Positions 53,101 through 59,746 of a stretch of 64,000 bases of DNA are shown piece by piece (within the stretch, counting starts at the first letter, position 1; each line of letters begins with the position of its first letter). Origin of the DNA: Nonomuraea helvata. GTDB taxonomy: Bacteria; Actinomycetota; Actinomycetes; Streptosporangiales; Streptosporangiaceae. The translations under genes were made by a program, and so were the position numbers. Under the pieces are notes generated by a model. It saw nothing but the letters and a program-made list of their open reading frames with translations. It made no database searches and was not told the origin of the DNA. The stretch is from contig NZ_BAAAXV010000011.1 in the NCBI RefSeq assembly GCF_039535785.1, forward strand, positions 124,001-188,000, written 5' to 3'.

Positions 53101-53798
53101 ACCTCGGGGTGCTGGAGGATCTGCAGAAGGATCTGGTCGAGGCCCGGCGCTGGTACGGCGAAGCCATCGCCACTGGACACCCCGACGAGGCGCCTGTGGC
53201 GATGGTCAATCTCGGGATACTGCAGAAGCAACTGGGCGATCTGGTGGCAGCCCAGCGCTGGTACGGCGAAGCGATCGCTACCGGTCACCCCGACCAGGCG
53301 CCTGTGGCGATGGTCAATCTCGGGATACTGCAGAAGCAACTGGGCGATCTGGTGGCAGCCCAGCGCTGGTATGGCGAGGCCATCGCCAGCGGCCACCCCG
53401 ACGAGGCACCCAAGGCGATGCGCTGTCTCGGGTTGTTGGAGGAGCAGCTGGGCGATGTGGCGGCGGCCCGGCGCTGGTATGGCGAAGCGATCGCTACCGG
53501 TCACCCCGATGAGGCGCCCACGGCGATGGTCAATCTCGGAGTGCTGGAGGAGCATCAGGGCAATCTGGCCGAGGCCCGGCGCTGGTACGGCGAAGCGATC
53601 GCCACCGGCCACCCCAGCATGCAAGCGGACGCGAAAGAACGACTCCGAGACCTTGATCGCCGCCAGAAAGAATTGCGGCGGGCGAACTGGTACGCCAAAT
53701 ACGGCTACCTGGCCTACGCCGACCCATCGATGATGCGCCAGCAGCCCGCGTCACACCCCGAGCAACCACACGAGGAAGAAGGACCGCTGCCGCAGTAA
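50124..53798 (+). CDS. Membrane-anchored STAND-like protein with 19 Sel1/TPR repeats
   Basis: 1,224 residues from GTG 50124; upstream in-frame codons overlap the Tn3 remnant. Two membrane helices lie at ~8-27 and ~33-52. An NTPase-like domain follows: a Walker-A-like GPRLAGCTAT at 130-139, with Cys136 where Lys is expected, and a Walker-B-like AVLWLDGLPAE near 184-194. A helical/winged-helix-like middle (~200-440) leads to one degenerate and 19 perfect 36-residue repeats (479-1162), consensus AMxNLGxLEEQxGDLxAARRWYGEAIATGHPDEAP. The tail is charged. The layout resembles STAND signalling proteins, but the lost Lys argues against normal ATP hydrolysis. Function unknown. Confidence 0.7.
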   Translation: MKATRAVARVIAVAVLTVTLGVAINQILNGATVQPLWLVAGLSLAALVEALQQWLTRRDAAANAVKPVLWPELADRAGRPKALREITPRELGVHANRFTADQQLPYIPRDIDAVLREALAGDKRLIVVRGPRLAGCTATLAHAVLTYLPGHYRIMAFHDDPRLQVQQMVEHAAHLAAVAKAGGAVLWLDGLPAERAGELANLLEETMPDGLWIAVTLTRGPDDEQPPGARMGTFLDQHAVQVDLDAIRSAERRALLDSDTYAELHPVLAEGHDVLMGRLMVSWEEIRRALRREGEESTDRVALLHAVTDWYRLRLDVHRLLTSDALKHLFAQYRREVADLPPDAPLPVTGRRAALTWAMAADSPVRPRLIYQQDTGSGRRYAPHPLLPLLADDPSEQNSWPVHEALWTYADQHFEGDQRRDIGYAALQRQAYRTAITLLDHADADIHMEAMFQIAEWLYSVEDWPAARHWLHKASLTGHPDEAPRAMVSLGALELQQGNLAEARRWCQEAIATGHPDQAPTAMVALGVLEVEQGDLAEARRWCREAIATGHLDAAPVAMRNLGLLEEKQGDQAEARRWYSEAIASGHPDAAPLGMANVGMLEEKQGVLVAARRWYGEAIASGHPDAAPTAMRCLGLLEEHQGDLVAARRWYGEAIASGHPDEAPTAMVNLGVLEEQQGVLAEARRWYGEAIATGHPDEAPRAMRNLGWLEEQQGDLAEARRWYREAIASGHPDQAPKAMRNFGWLELQRGDLDAARRWFGEAVATGHPDEAPRAMRNLGWLEEQQGDLAAARRWYGEAIASGHPDQAPPAMVNLGVLEEQLGDLAAARRWYGEAIAAGHPDEVPTAMRCLGLLEEQLGDVAAARRWYGEAIATGHLDEAPKGMRNLGVLEEQQGDLAAARRWYGEAIATGHPEEAPKAMVNLGILQKKQGDQAEARRWYGEAIATGHPDEAPTAMRCLGLLEEQLGDVAAARRWYGEAIATGHPEEAPKAMVNLGVLEDLQKDLVEARRWYGEAIATGHPDEAPVAMVNLGILQKQLGDLVAAQRWYGEAIATGHPDQAPVAMVNLGILQKQLGDLVAAQRWYGEAIASGHPDEAPKAMRCLGLLEEQLGDVAAARRWYGEAIATGHPDEAPTAMVNLGVLEEHQGNLAEARRWYGEAIATGHPSMQADAKERLRDLDRRQKELRRANWYAKYGYLAYADPSMMRQQPASHPEQPHEEEGPLPQ
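51558..53609 (+). repeat. Tandem array: 19 x 108 bp coding repeats
   Basis: Exactly 19 units of 108 bp (2,052 bp) with no insertion or deletion, each encoding one 36-residue Sel1/TPR-like hairpin from HPD/HLD to ATG/ASG. Units 11, 14 and 18 share nearly the same RCLGLLEEQLGDVAAARRWY text, and units 16 and 17 are almost identical. This suggests recent unit-wise amplification or gene conversion. It is not a CRISPR array, since there are no spacers. Confidence 0.95.
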
Positions 53799-53845
53799 AT
53801 GCCGCATGTATGGCGGCAGCTCCGATACGGGCATCAATGCGCACG

Positions 53846-53935
53846 TCACCCAGCCTGGACCGGCTGGGAGCGAGATTCCGCGCGGGGTTCGTCCTCTATA
53901 CCGGGGAAGAGACACTGAAGGCCTTAGCCAATCGC
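53846..53935 (+). pseudogene. DUF4143-type ATPase C-terminal fragment
   Basis: In the frame of 53810 the text LDRLGARFRAGFVLYTGEETL resembles the C-terminal end of AAA ATPases with a DUF4143 domain (...FRAGFVLYTGEETLPFGDRL...). The match fades immediately after (KALANRV). No other part of such a gene is present. It lies in the 451-base segment 53799-54249 that otherwise holds only the aroA remnant. Confidence 0.5.
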
Positions 53936-53990
53936 GTCCTTCTGAAAGCTCGGCAGCACCCCCGATCCATGGATCCCGCGCCAGGGCTGC

Positions 53991-54160
53991 GCGGAGACCA
54001 CCGGATCGCCATGTCCTTCAGCGTCGACAGACTGCGTACGCCAGGCAGCACGCTGGAAGAGCCTGGACGTGTGAAGAAGACATGCCCTGGCTTCCACCAG
54101 GCCCTGGCCGACCGGCGGGCGCGCTGGGCGCTCTCGTGGCGCCCCGATCGTCGGCAAAGA
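53991..54160 (+). pseudogene. Direct repeat copy 2: degenerate aroA 3' fragment
   Basis: It encodes GDHRIAMSFSVDRLRTPGS then KKTCPGFHQALADRRARWAL, clearly the AroA C-terminus, and stays in frame throughout, but the stop codon is lost (CTCTCGTGG for CTCTGACAG). It is about 80% identical to 49601-49760 and 4,400 bp away. Nothing of aroA precedes it. The divergence implies either an old duplication or a second source for this end. Confidence 0.8.
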
Positions 54161-54249
54161 CTTCCGGCGCAATCTCTTACACAGGTGATCCACTTGCGCG
54201 GGTACGAAAGGCGGCGAACGATCAATTCACGCCGTACCGGGGGGCCACC

Positions 54250-54486
54250 ATGTACAGAAGCGCCATCATGACCGTGACCGCTGTAGGCCTGCTCCTGTCA
54301 GCCGGGCCCGCGATAGCCGATGACGACTGGGCCGGGCCGGATCCGGCTTTGTGCGGAGGGAGCGCGGAGGCGATGCGGGGCATCGACGTGTTCTTCATGC
54401 CGGAGGGGGTCTTCCTTGTGCCGCAGAGGGTCGCCACGTCCTGCGCTGACACGAATGACCCGCACACCGCCCATTCGACCAACTGA
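54250..54486 (+). CDS. Small secreted protein, 78 residues
   Basis: ATG 54250 is preceded by a G-run (CCGGGGGGCCACC). The N-terminus MYRSAIMTVTAVGLLLSAGP...AIA is a clear signal peptide, with a cut likely after AIA. The ~54-residue mature part (DDDWAGPDPALCGGS ... FFMPEGVFLVPQRVATSCAD) has two cysteines that could form one disulfide. No family is recognised. It lies ~210 bases from, and convergent with, the peptide-export operon; 54487-54698 shows nothing else. Confidence 0.6.
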   Translation: MYRSAIMTVTAVGLLLSAGPAIADDDWAGPDPALCGGSAEAMRGIDVFFMPEGVFLVPQRVATSCADTNDPHTAHSTN

Positions 54487-54698
54487 GCGCCGGCTGCCGT
54501 AGGTGGGCCCTCGCACATCTTCTTCAGGCAGTTCAGGCTCGAGCCACACCCCACCTCACCCAGGAACGGGTGCCCGCTTTCCAGCCCAAACCCACTCGAT
54601 ACGCTCCGCCTCTCAGCCGGGGAAAGGCGATGTCTTCGTGGGGGCTTTCACATCGGAGGCTCGCAGGTCAGATCATCGGACGTAGTTCTCGGTCCTCG

Positions 54699-55061
54699 TC
54701 ACCAACTGATCGACCGAGGTGACGCGCCCCATACGGTGCCGAGGATGTCGCGGCAGTCGATCAGACCCAGCTGGCGGGAGTCCTGCGAGCGTGTTGTGTT
54801 GTCCCCGGCCACCGCGACCTGCCCGGCCGGCACGTGTGACACGCCCGGCAGCGCTGGGACGAGCCAGCCCGGCAGCGGGTCGCCGGTGACCGCGACGACC
54901 CGCTTGATCCGATGCGGCAACTGCTCGTCCACCACCCGGAACACGATCACCTCGCCGCGCCGAGGGTCCCGGCGCAGCCGCCGCGCGAACAGGCGCTGGC
55001 CGTCCCGCAGGGTGGGCGACATGCTGTTGCCCTGCACGATCACCCTCATCCACCCGATCAT
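54699..55061 (-). CDS. Small S26 signal peptidase (dedicated processing enzyme?)
   Basis: A 120-residue type I signal-peptidase-like protein. The catalytic Ser13 is in VQGNSMSPTL, the general-base Lys53 in HRIKRVVAVTGD, and the conserved GDN...SQDSR box in VAVAGDNTTRSQDSRQ. It lacks the usual N-terminal anchor, so it may rest on the membrane or work with the exporter. Its ATG overlaps the ABC transporter stop (ATGA). As the last gene of the peptide operon, it is a good candidate to cut the peptide leader after AGA. Confidence 0.85.
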   Translation of the reverse strand: MIGWMRVIVQGNSMSPTLRDGQRLFARRLRRDPRRGEVIVFRVVDEQLPHRIKRVVAVTGDPLPGWLVPALPGVSHVPAGQVAVAGDNTTRSQDSRQLGLIDCRDILGTVWGASPRSISW

Positions 55062-56857
55062 CGCACCCTCGCATCCTGGTAGCCGTCGGCCTGGAGGCGG
55101 AACAGCCGGGCGTACTCGCCGCCCGCGTCCATCAGTTCGTCGTGACTGCCCCGCTCGGCGATCCGGCCGTCGACAAGCGTGACGATCAGTTCCGCGCCGC
55201 GCAGCGCGGACATCCGATGGGAGATCAGCAGCCGGGTACGGCCCTCGGCGTGCCGGCGCAGGGTGCTGTGCACGCGGTGCTCACCCTCGGCGTCCAGCCC
55301 CGAGGTCGGCTCGTCGAGCACGATCAGCTCGGCGTCGGTGCGCATCAGGCAGCGGGCCAGGGCCACCCGCTGCCACTGCCCGCCGGACAGCGTCACACCG
55401 GTCCGATCGCCGTCGTCGGTGTGTGTCCTGGACAGCACGGTGTCGTAGCCGTTGGGCAGTGCCGCCACCGTGTCGTCGGCACGTGCCGCCCGCGCGGCCG
55501 CGACGATCCGCGACCGGTCGTCGAGGTGGTGGACCTGCCCGATGCCGATGTTCTCGGCCGCGGTCAGGTCGTAGGTCATGAACTCCTGGAACACCACACC
55601 GATCCGCGCGCGCAGTGCCGCGACGTCCAGCTCGCGGATGTCCACGCCACCCCAGGTGATCGTGCCGCGCTGCGGGTCGTAGAACCGGCACAGCAGTTTC
55701 ACCAGTGTGCTCTTGCCCGCGCCGTTGACGCCGACGAGTCCCACGGCGGCGCCGGCGGGGATGGTCAGGTTCACCCCGCGCAGCACCCACGGACCACCCT
55801 CGCCGTAGCGGAACCAGACGTCCCGCAACTCGATGGTCGCCGGTGAAGGCGGCGTTCCCGTACCGGCCCGCAGGTCGTCTTCGGTGTCGAGGACGTCGAG
55901 GTAGTGCCCGAACAGCCGCACCGCGCGGCCGGCCTCGCCGAGTTGGAGCACCACGGCGGACAGCCCGGTCTGCACGCCGGCCACCGCACCGAGGAACAGC
56001 ACCAAGTCGCCGACCGACGAGCCACCGGTGACGACGTTCGTGGCGACCACGACCGTGCCTATCCCGGTGACCACGGCGCCGAGCAGCGCGAGCCCGCTCT
56101 GCACCAGTGTGCCCCTGCGTGCCGCGGACAGCCGTGCGTGCGAGACCGACGCCAGCGACTCGATCATCCTGGTGTGCAGCAGCGTGCCGAGGCCGAACAG
56201 CCGGATCTCCTTGGCGGCACGCACATCGGTGAGCAGTGCCCGGTAGAACAGGCGGCGTCGGTCGGTGGCCACCCAGGCCTCCTCGGTGGCCGCCTCGCGC
56301 CGCGCGGTCGCCAGCCTGGCGAGCACGGCGACCAGCACCGATGCGAGCAGCAGCAGGGTCATCGGCGGCCATACCACCAGCAACGCACCCGCGAAGCCGG
56401 TGAGCAGCACCAGTGAGCGGACCAGCTCCTGCGCGAACTGCGAGACTGTGCCGGGCGCTTCCTGCGCGGCCTGCTCGGCGAGCCGCAGCCGGTCGTGGAA
56501 CGCGGGATCTTCGATGTGCCGCAGTCCCGGCAGGGTGGCGACCCGCTGGAACAGCCGGCTCTCCACGGTCAGCGTGACCCGGTGCCGGACCACTTCACCG
56601 AGGTGGCCGGCGAGGTAGAGCAGGGCGATGGCGAGCCCGCCGGCGATCGCCGAGGCGATGGCGAGGAACACCGCCCGGCCCGTGCTCGCCACACCCGAGG
56701 TGAGCTCGTCGACCAGCAGCCTCGTCAGCCATGCCCCGGTCGCGGGCGCGGCACCCGCGACCACGGTGAGCGTCAGAGTGGTGGTGGCGGTCAACGGCGC
56801 GGACCGGAACGGCAGCGCGAGCGCCGCCACGCCCACGCGGAAGGCCGATCGGGTCAT
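55058..56857 (-). CDS. ABC exporter, fused permease-ATPase
   Basis: 599 residues. An N-terminal six-helix exporter domain (~1-310) precedes an ATPase domain with Walker A GVNGAGKST, Q-loop VVFQEF, signature LSGGQWQRVALARCL, Walker B LIVLDEPTSGLD and an SH switch (ISHRM). It has no N-terminal C39 peptidase, so leader cleavage must be done by another protein. It is coupled at both ends (ATGA overlaps with the thioredoxin and peptidase genes). Probable cargo: the six-cysteine peptide encoded upstream. Confidence 0.9.
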   Translation of the reverse strand: MTRSAFRVGVAALALPFRSAPLTATTTLTLTVVAGAAPATGAWLTRLLVDELTSGVASTGRAVFLAIASAIAGGLAIALLYLAGHLGEVVRHRVTLTVESRLFQRVATLPGLRHIEDPAFHDRLRLAEQAAQEAPGTVSQFAQELVRSLVLLTGFAGALLVVWPPMTLLLLASVLVAVLARLATARREAATEEAWVATDRRRLFYRALLTDVRAAKEIRLFGLGTLLHTRMIESLASVSHARLSAARRGTLVQSGLALLGAVVTGIGTVVVATNVVTGGSSVGDLVLFLGAVAGVQTGLSAVVLQLGEAGRAVRLFGHYLDVLDTEDDLRAGTGTPPSPATIELRDVWFRYGEGGPWVLRGVNLTIPAGAAVGLVGVNGAGKSTLVKLLCRFYDPQRGTITWGGVDIRELDVAALRARIGVVFQEFMTYDLTAAENIGIGQVHHLDDRSRIVAAARAARADDTVAALPNGYDTVLSRTHTDDGDRTGVTLSGGQWQRVALARCLMRTDAELIVLDEPTSGLDAEGEHRVHSTLRRHAEGRTRLLISHRMSALRGAELIVTLVDGRIAERGSHDELMDAGGEYARLFRLQADGYQDARVR

Positions 56858-57393
56858 GCCACCTTCGCCGGGGCGCCGGTGGCGTCCGCGAAGTCGTCGA
56901 GCCGGCTGCCGGACGCGGTCACCACGCCGCTGTGCGTGTGCAGCAGCGCCGGGAACGCGACGACCTCGAACGCGGTCAGCACGGGGTCGTCGACGCCGAT
57001 CACCGCGACCCGGCCGAGGACACCGAGCTTGGCGACCAGTTGCGCGGTGGCCTCGGGGGCGGCCGGGTCACCGTCCACGATGGACACGAACCGGGCGGCC
57101 GGCGGGGCGGTGACGAGCGCGTCGGACAGCATCCGGCACGGCCCGCAGCCGACCTGGAAGAACCCGACCTGGACCGGGCCGTCGAGGTCGGCCTCGGTGA
57201 TCGTGGCGCCGTCGGTGTCGGTGACCGAGAACGGGCGGACGACCGTGCCGGGCCTCGGCACATGCGTGTTGCGGGCAGGGGCGCTGCCGTGCTGTTGCAG
57301 CTCGCGGACCCTGGCGACCAGCGCGAACGTGAACAGCAGGTGCACCGCAACAACGACAGCAACCAGGACGACGGCGGTGGTGAGAAGGATCAA
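56854..57393 (-). CDS. MauD-like membrane-anchored thioredoxin
   Basis: 179 residues from TTG 57393, which has an excellent GGGAGGAAGCG ribosome-binding site and overlaps the MauE-like stop. The N-terminal helix (ILLTTAVVLVAVVVAVHLLF) anchors it. The outer domain is a TlpA/MauD-type thioredoxin fold with VGFFQVGCGPCRMLSDAL (CGPC redox pair). By family it exchanges disulfides outside the membrane, most simply oxidising or isomerising the Cys-rich peptide. The next gene is the ABC exporter. Confidence 0.85.
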   Translation of the reverse strand: MILLTTAVVLVAVVVAVHLLFTFALVARVRELQQHGSAPARNTHVPRPGTVVRPFSVTDTDGATITEADLDGPVQVGFFQVGCGPCRMLSDALVTAPPAARFVSIVDGDPAAPEATAQLVAKLGVLGRVAVIGVDDPVLTAFEVVAFPALLHTHSGVVTASGSRLDDFADATGAPAKVA

Positions 57394-57905
57394 CGCTTCC
57401 TCCCGGTGGGAACGAGGAGGAACGCGACGTCCTCCCAGCGGGTCGTGAGCAGGCCGAGGAACGCTCCGGTGACCAGGGCGACCAGCGTGGCCTGAGCGGA
57501 CGTGGGCACGCCACCGGCGAGCGCACCGATGACGGCGACGGCGACCAGCAGGCCGTTGCGGACGAGGTGCTGCGGGCCGAGCAGGCCACCGCCCGCGCCG
57601 AAGCACTGGCAGCGCACGAACTGCCTGGCGAGGACCGCACGGGCGATGACGGCACAGAACACGATGAGGAGCACGGCCGCGAGGGCGTAACCGGCCAGCC
57701 GCGTGCCGGGGACGGCGAGCAGCACCACGGTGGCGGCCTCCCCCGCGACGACCGCGCCGGCGGCCGGCCCGGCGGACAGCCACCGTGGCCCGATCGCCGC
57801 GACCGAGTCGCGGAACTCGGCGAACCCCTGCCGGGAACGCGTCTTCCCGACGACCGCCGCGAAGAAGACGACGGCGAGCAGCACGCGAGCAAGCAGGTCG
57901 AGCAC
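57390..57905 (-). CDS. MauE/DoxX-like membrane protein
   Basis: 171 residues from GTG 57905, with GGAGG six bases upstream; the longer upstream frame is not used. About four membrane helices (LARVLLAVVFFAAVVGK ... AGYALAAVLLIVFCAVIARA). It carries the MauE-type VRCQCFG (CxC) motif on a loop. In methylamine dehydrogenase maturation MauE and MauD cooperate in disulfide formation; here the pair is placed beside a six-Cys peptide, so the same chemistry is inferred. It is 76 bases downstream of the peptide gene. Confidence 0.85.
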   Translation of the reverse strand: MLDLLARVLLAVVFFAAVVGKTRSRQGFAEFRDSVAAIGPRWLSAGPAAGAVVAGEAATVVLLAVPGTRLAGYALAAVLLIVFCAVIARAVLARQFVRCQCFGAGGGLLGPQHLVRNGLLVAVAVIGALAGGVPTSAQATLVALVTGAFLGLLTTRWEDVAFLLVPTGRKR

Positions 57906-57981
57906 GGCAGCCTCCGGGCCGATACGGTGGCCGGCGGGGCGCGAGGTGGCGTCCCCGCCGGCCGCTCCGGTCAGTGTGTGG

Positions 57982-58140
57982 TCAGCAGGTGGACACCCTC
58001 TCGGTGCAGATGCCGTAGCAGTTGTAGCGATAACCCCTCTTGCAACATACGCCGTGCTCCGGCACACATGCACCGGCTTCCACCTTCGGCAGCACCATCC
58101 CGACGAGCCGCTCTCCCGCTCGCTGCACGATTCGCTTCAT
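57982..58140 (-). CDS. Six-cysteine peptide precursor (52 residues)
   Basis: ATG 58140 is preceded by GGAAGGAG with a 7-base spacer, an excellent ribosome-binding site. The leader MKRIVQRAGERLVGMVLPKV is basic then hydrophobic and ends EAGA, offering an AxA-type signal-peptidase site before Cys25. The core (~28 residues) has Cys25, 32, 33, 41, 45 and 52, a C-x6-CC-x7-C-x3-C-x6-C pattern compatible with three disulfides, plus Lys/Arg/Tyr-rich loops. No Ser/Thr-rich lanthipeptide core is present. It heads the MauE-MauD-ABC-S26 operon; I do not recognise the family. Confidence 0.8.
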   Translation of the reverse strand: MKRIVQRAGERLVGMVLPKVEAGACVPEHGVCCKRGYRYNCYGICTERVSTC

Positions 58141-58290
58141 TCCAACTCCTTCCGTGACCAACATCGCGGACACCGACCAGAAGATCAGTGATCTCGACGC
58201 CACGGCCACGGCAAGTGCCGCATCGTCCGCTTTGGCCAGAACACCGTACTTTTGCCTCCTCTGGCTGGCATCGACAAAGCTGCCCTGAAT

Positions 58291-58318
58291 TTGATCAAGA
58301 GTCAAGATCCTTGATCAA
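58291..58318 (-). promoter_or_regulatory. Paired TTGATCAA palindromes upstream of the peptide gene
   Basis: The 8-base palindrome TTGATCAA occurs at 58291-58298 and again at 58311-58318, a spacing of exactly 20 bases (about two helical turns). It lies in an AT-rich stretch ~150 bases upstream of the peptide start. This arrangement fits a dimer-of-dimers operator. No regulator gene is inside the operon. Confidence 0.5.
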
Positions 58319-58361
58319 TGAAGATCTAAAGGCCTGTACGGAGCTGAGATCAGAGGAATTC

Positions 58362-58540
58362 GCGTGTGCGCCGGTCTCCGAGCGGGGTGATGCGCCGCAG
58401 TTCATCCCGCTGCTGGAGGCCATCCGGGTGGCTCGCCTGGGCCCTGGCCGGCCGTGTACCCCGGCCGATCCGGTTGCATGGCGACAAGGCCTACTCCTCG
58501 CGCGCCAACCGGGCCTACCTGCGCCGCCACCGGATCGATG
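58362..58540 (+). pseudogene. IS5-type transposase fragment, frameshifted
   Basis: GDAPQFIPLLEAIRVARLGPGRP in one frame continues, after a one-base shift between ~58450 and 58485, as GDKAYSSRANRAYLRRHRI in another. Together they match the central DDE region of IS5-family transposases (spacer to the GDKAYxS motif). Both termini and the inverted repeats are missing. The remaining part of the 58141-58702 gap holds the peptide promoter region and no other gene I can support. Confidence 0.65.
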
Positions 58541-58702
58541 AGATGCGCGAGATCGGTGACGGTTGGACCTGGATCGTGCGCGGTGTCACGCGGTCGCAGC
58601 GGCCTGAGTGCGAACCCCTCGACAAGGTTCATCGCCCCAGTTCAGAAGGCACTTTCGTATTTCCTCGCCGCTTCCGGCCTCATCTCTACCGAAACGGCGA
58701 GG

Positions 58703-59230
58703 TTAGTCGCCGAGGATCCGCTCCCACAGCAGCCCGTCCCGCCAGCCCCCGTCGAGAAAGATCGAGGAGTGCGCGACGCCGTACGGGCTGAACCCGTTGC
58801 GGCGCAGCACCCGCTGCGACGGCAGATTCTCCAGATTGGTGGACGCCTCGGCGCGGTGCAACCCGAGTTCGTCCGTCATCACCCGGAGTACAAGCCCGAC
58901 GGCGTGCCCGGCGTGCCCTTGATTCTGGGCGACGCTGGCGATCCAGTATCCGACGGAGCCGCGGCGCAGATGCGGCTGCGGCAGGATGTTTCCGACGGTG
59001 ATCTGCCCGATCACCTGGTCGTCGGCGAGCACCACTCCCGGCCAGACCGAGCCGGCCCGGTATCCGGCCAGCAGGCTGTCGATCCGCGCCGCCTGGCCCT
59101 CCGGGGTGAAGAAGTCGGCCGGCTGGGCCGGTTCCCACGGTCGGAAAGCCTCGAAGTCCCGCACCCGATGCGCAGCTATCGGGGCGGCGTCGGTGGGCTC
59201 GATCAGGCGGATCCTGGTGCTGCTACGCAT
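58703..59230 (-). CDS. GNAT acetyltransferase (RimJ/RimL type)
   Basis: 175 residues from ATG 59230, with GAGGA seven bases upstream. The GNAT fold shows VIGQITVGNI, SVGYWIASVAQNQGHAGHAVGLVL (acetyl-CoA loop, Q/RxxGxG-like), and HRAEASTNLENLPSQRVLRRNGF, the RimJ/RimL alpha4-beta6-beta7 segment. It may acetylate an N-terminus or a small molecule. It lies upstream of, and in the same direction as, the peptide operon, but with an IS remnant between, so linkage is uncertain. Confidence 0.85.
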   Translation of the reverse strand: MRSSTRIRLIEPTDAAPIAAHRVRDFEAFRPWEPAQPADFFTPEGQAARIDSLLAGYRAGSVWPGVVLADDQVIGQITVGNILPQPHLRRGSVGYWIASVAQNQGHAGHAVGLVLRVMTDELGLHRAEASTNLENLPSQRVLRRNGFSPYGVAHSSIFLDGGWRDGLLWERILGD

Positions 59231-59293
59231 GGGCTGATCCTCGTCGCGGTGCGTCGGATGAGATGGCAGCCTATGCGAGGGCGCTCGCGGGCA

Positions 59294-59746
59294 TCAGGCC
59301 TCCGTCTCGCATAGTGAGGCGCTCATGGAGGCCGCCGAGGCGTCTTGCGTGATGAGTACTTCTGCCCACACCGTTCTGCCGCCAAGCGCGTCGTCGTGTA
59401 CGCCCCAGCGGATCGCTGTCTCGCCGACTATGTGCAGGCCCCGCCCCGAGCACTCCGTATCACTTGGCTGACGCATACGTGGCACCGTCAGCCCTCCTTG
59501 ATCGATCACGTCAATGCGGGCCATGGCGTCACCGATCTGCCGGACGGCCACGGTGATCAACCCGCCTGTCAGTCCCGAGACGGTGTGCAAGATGGCGTTC
59601 CCCACCAGTTCGCTGACTATGAGCAGGGCGTCGTCGACGCACCGATGGCCCGCTGCCTTGAGAATGCCCCTGACGCAGTGACGAGCTGCGGATACCGAAC
59701 GACGCTCGCCCGGGAACACCAACTCGGCCAGGAACTCTTCGTTCAT
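59294..59746 (-). CDS. Anti-sigma-like ATP-binding protein (HATPase_c_2)
   Basis: 150 residues with AGGAGG seven bases before ATG 59746. A GHKL ATP-binding fold: VDDALLIVSELVGNAILHT (N box), VIDQGGLTVP (G1-like) and GRGLHIVGETAIRWG (G2). It resembles RsbW-type kinases and the many Streptomyces ATP-binding partners of XRE/DUF397 proteins. It is divergent from the XRE gene across 233 bases that contain palindromic sites. Confidence 0.85.
   Translation of the reverse strand: MNEEFLAELVFPGERRSVSAARHCVRGILKAAGHRCVDDALLIVSELVGNAILHTVSGLTGGLITVAVRQIGDAMARIDVIDQGGLTVPRMRQPSDTECSGRGLHIVGETAIRWGVHDDALGGRTVWAEVLITQDASAASMSASLCETEA

Noticed and set aside
51558..53609. Possible CRISPR array from regular periodicity
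   Set aside because: Units are contiguous 108-bp coding repeats with no unique spacers and no cas genes nearby.
51298..53733. Long repetitive frames on both strands across the Sel1 array
   Set aside because: They are the same 108-bp repeats read in other frames (Arg/Trp/Gly- or Leu/Gln-rich); the Sel1 frame alone continues into conserved non-repeat domains.
57982..58305. 107-residue version of the Cys-rich peptide starting at 58305
   Set aside because: No RBS at that start and the extension overlaps the presumed promoter; ATG 58140 has an ideal RBS.
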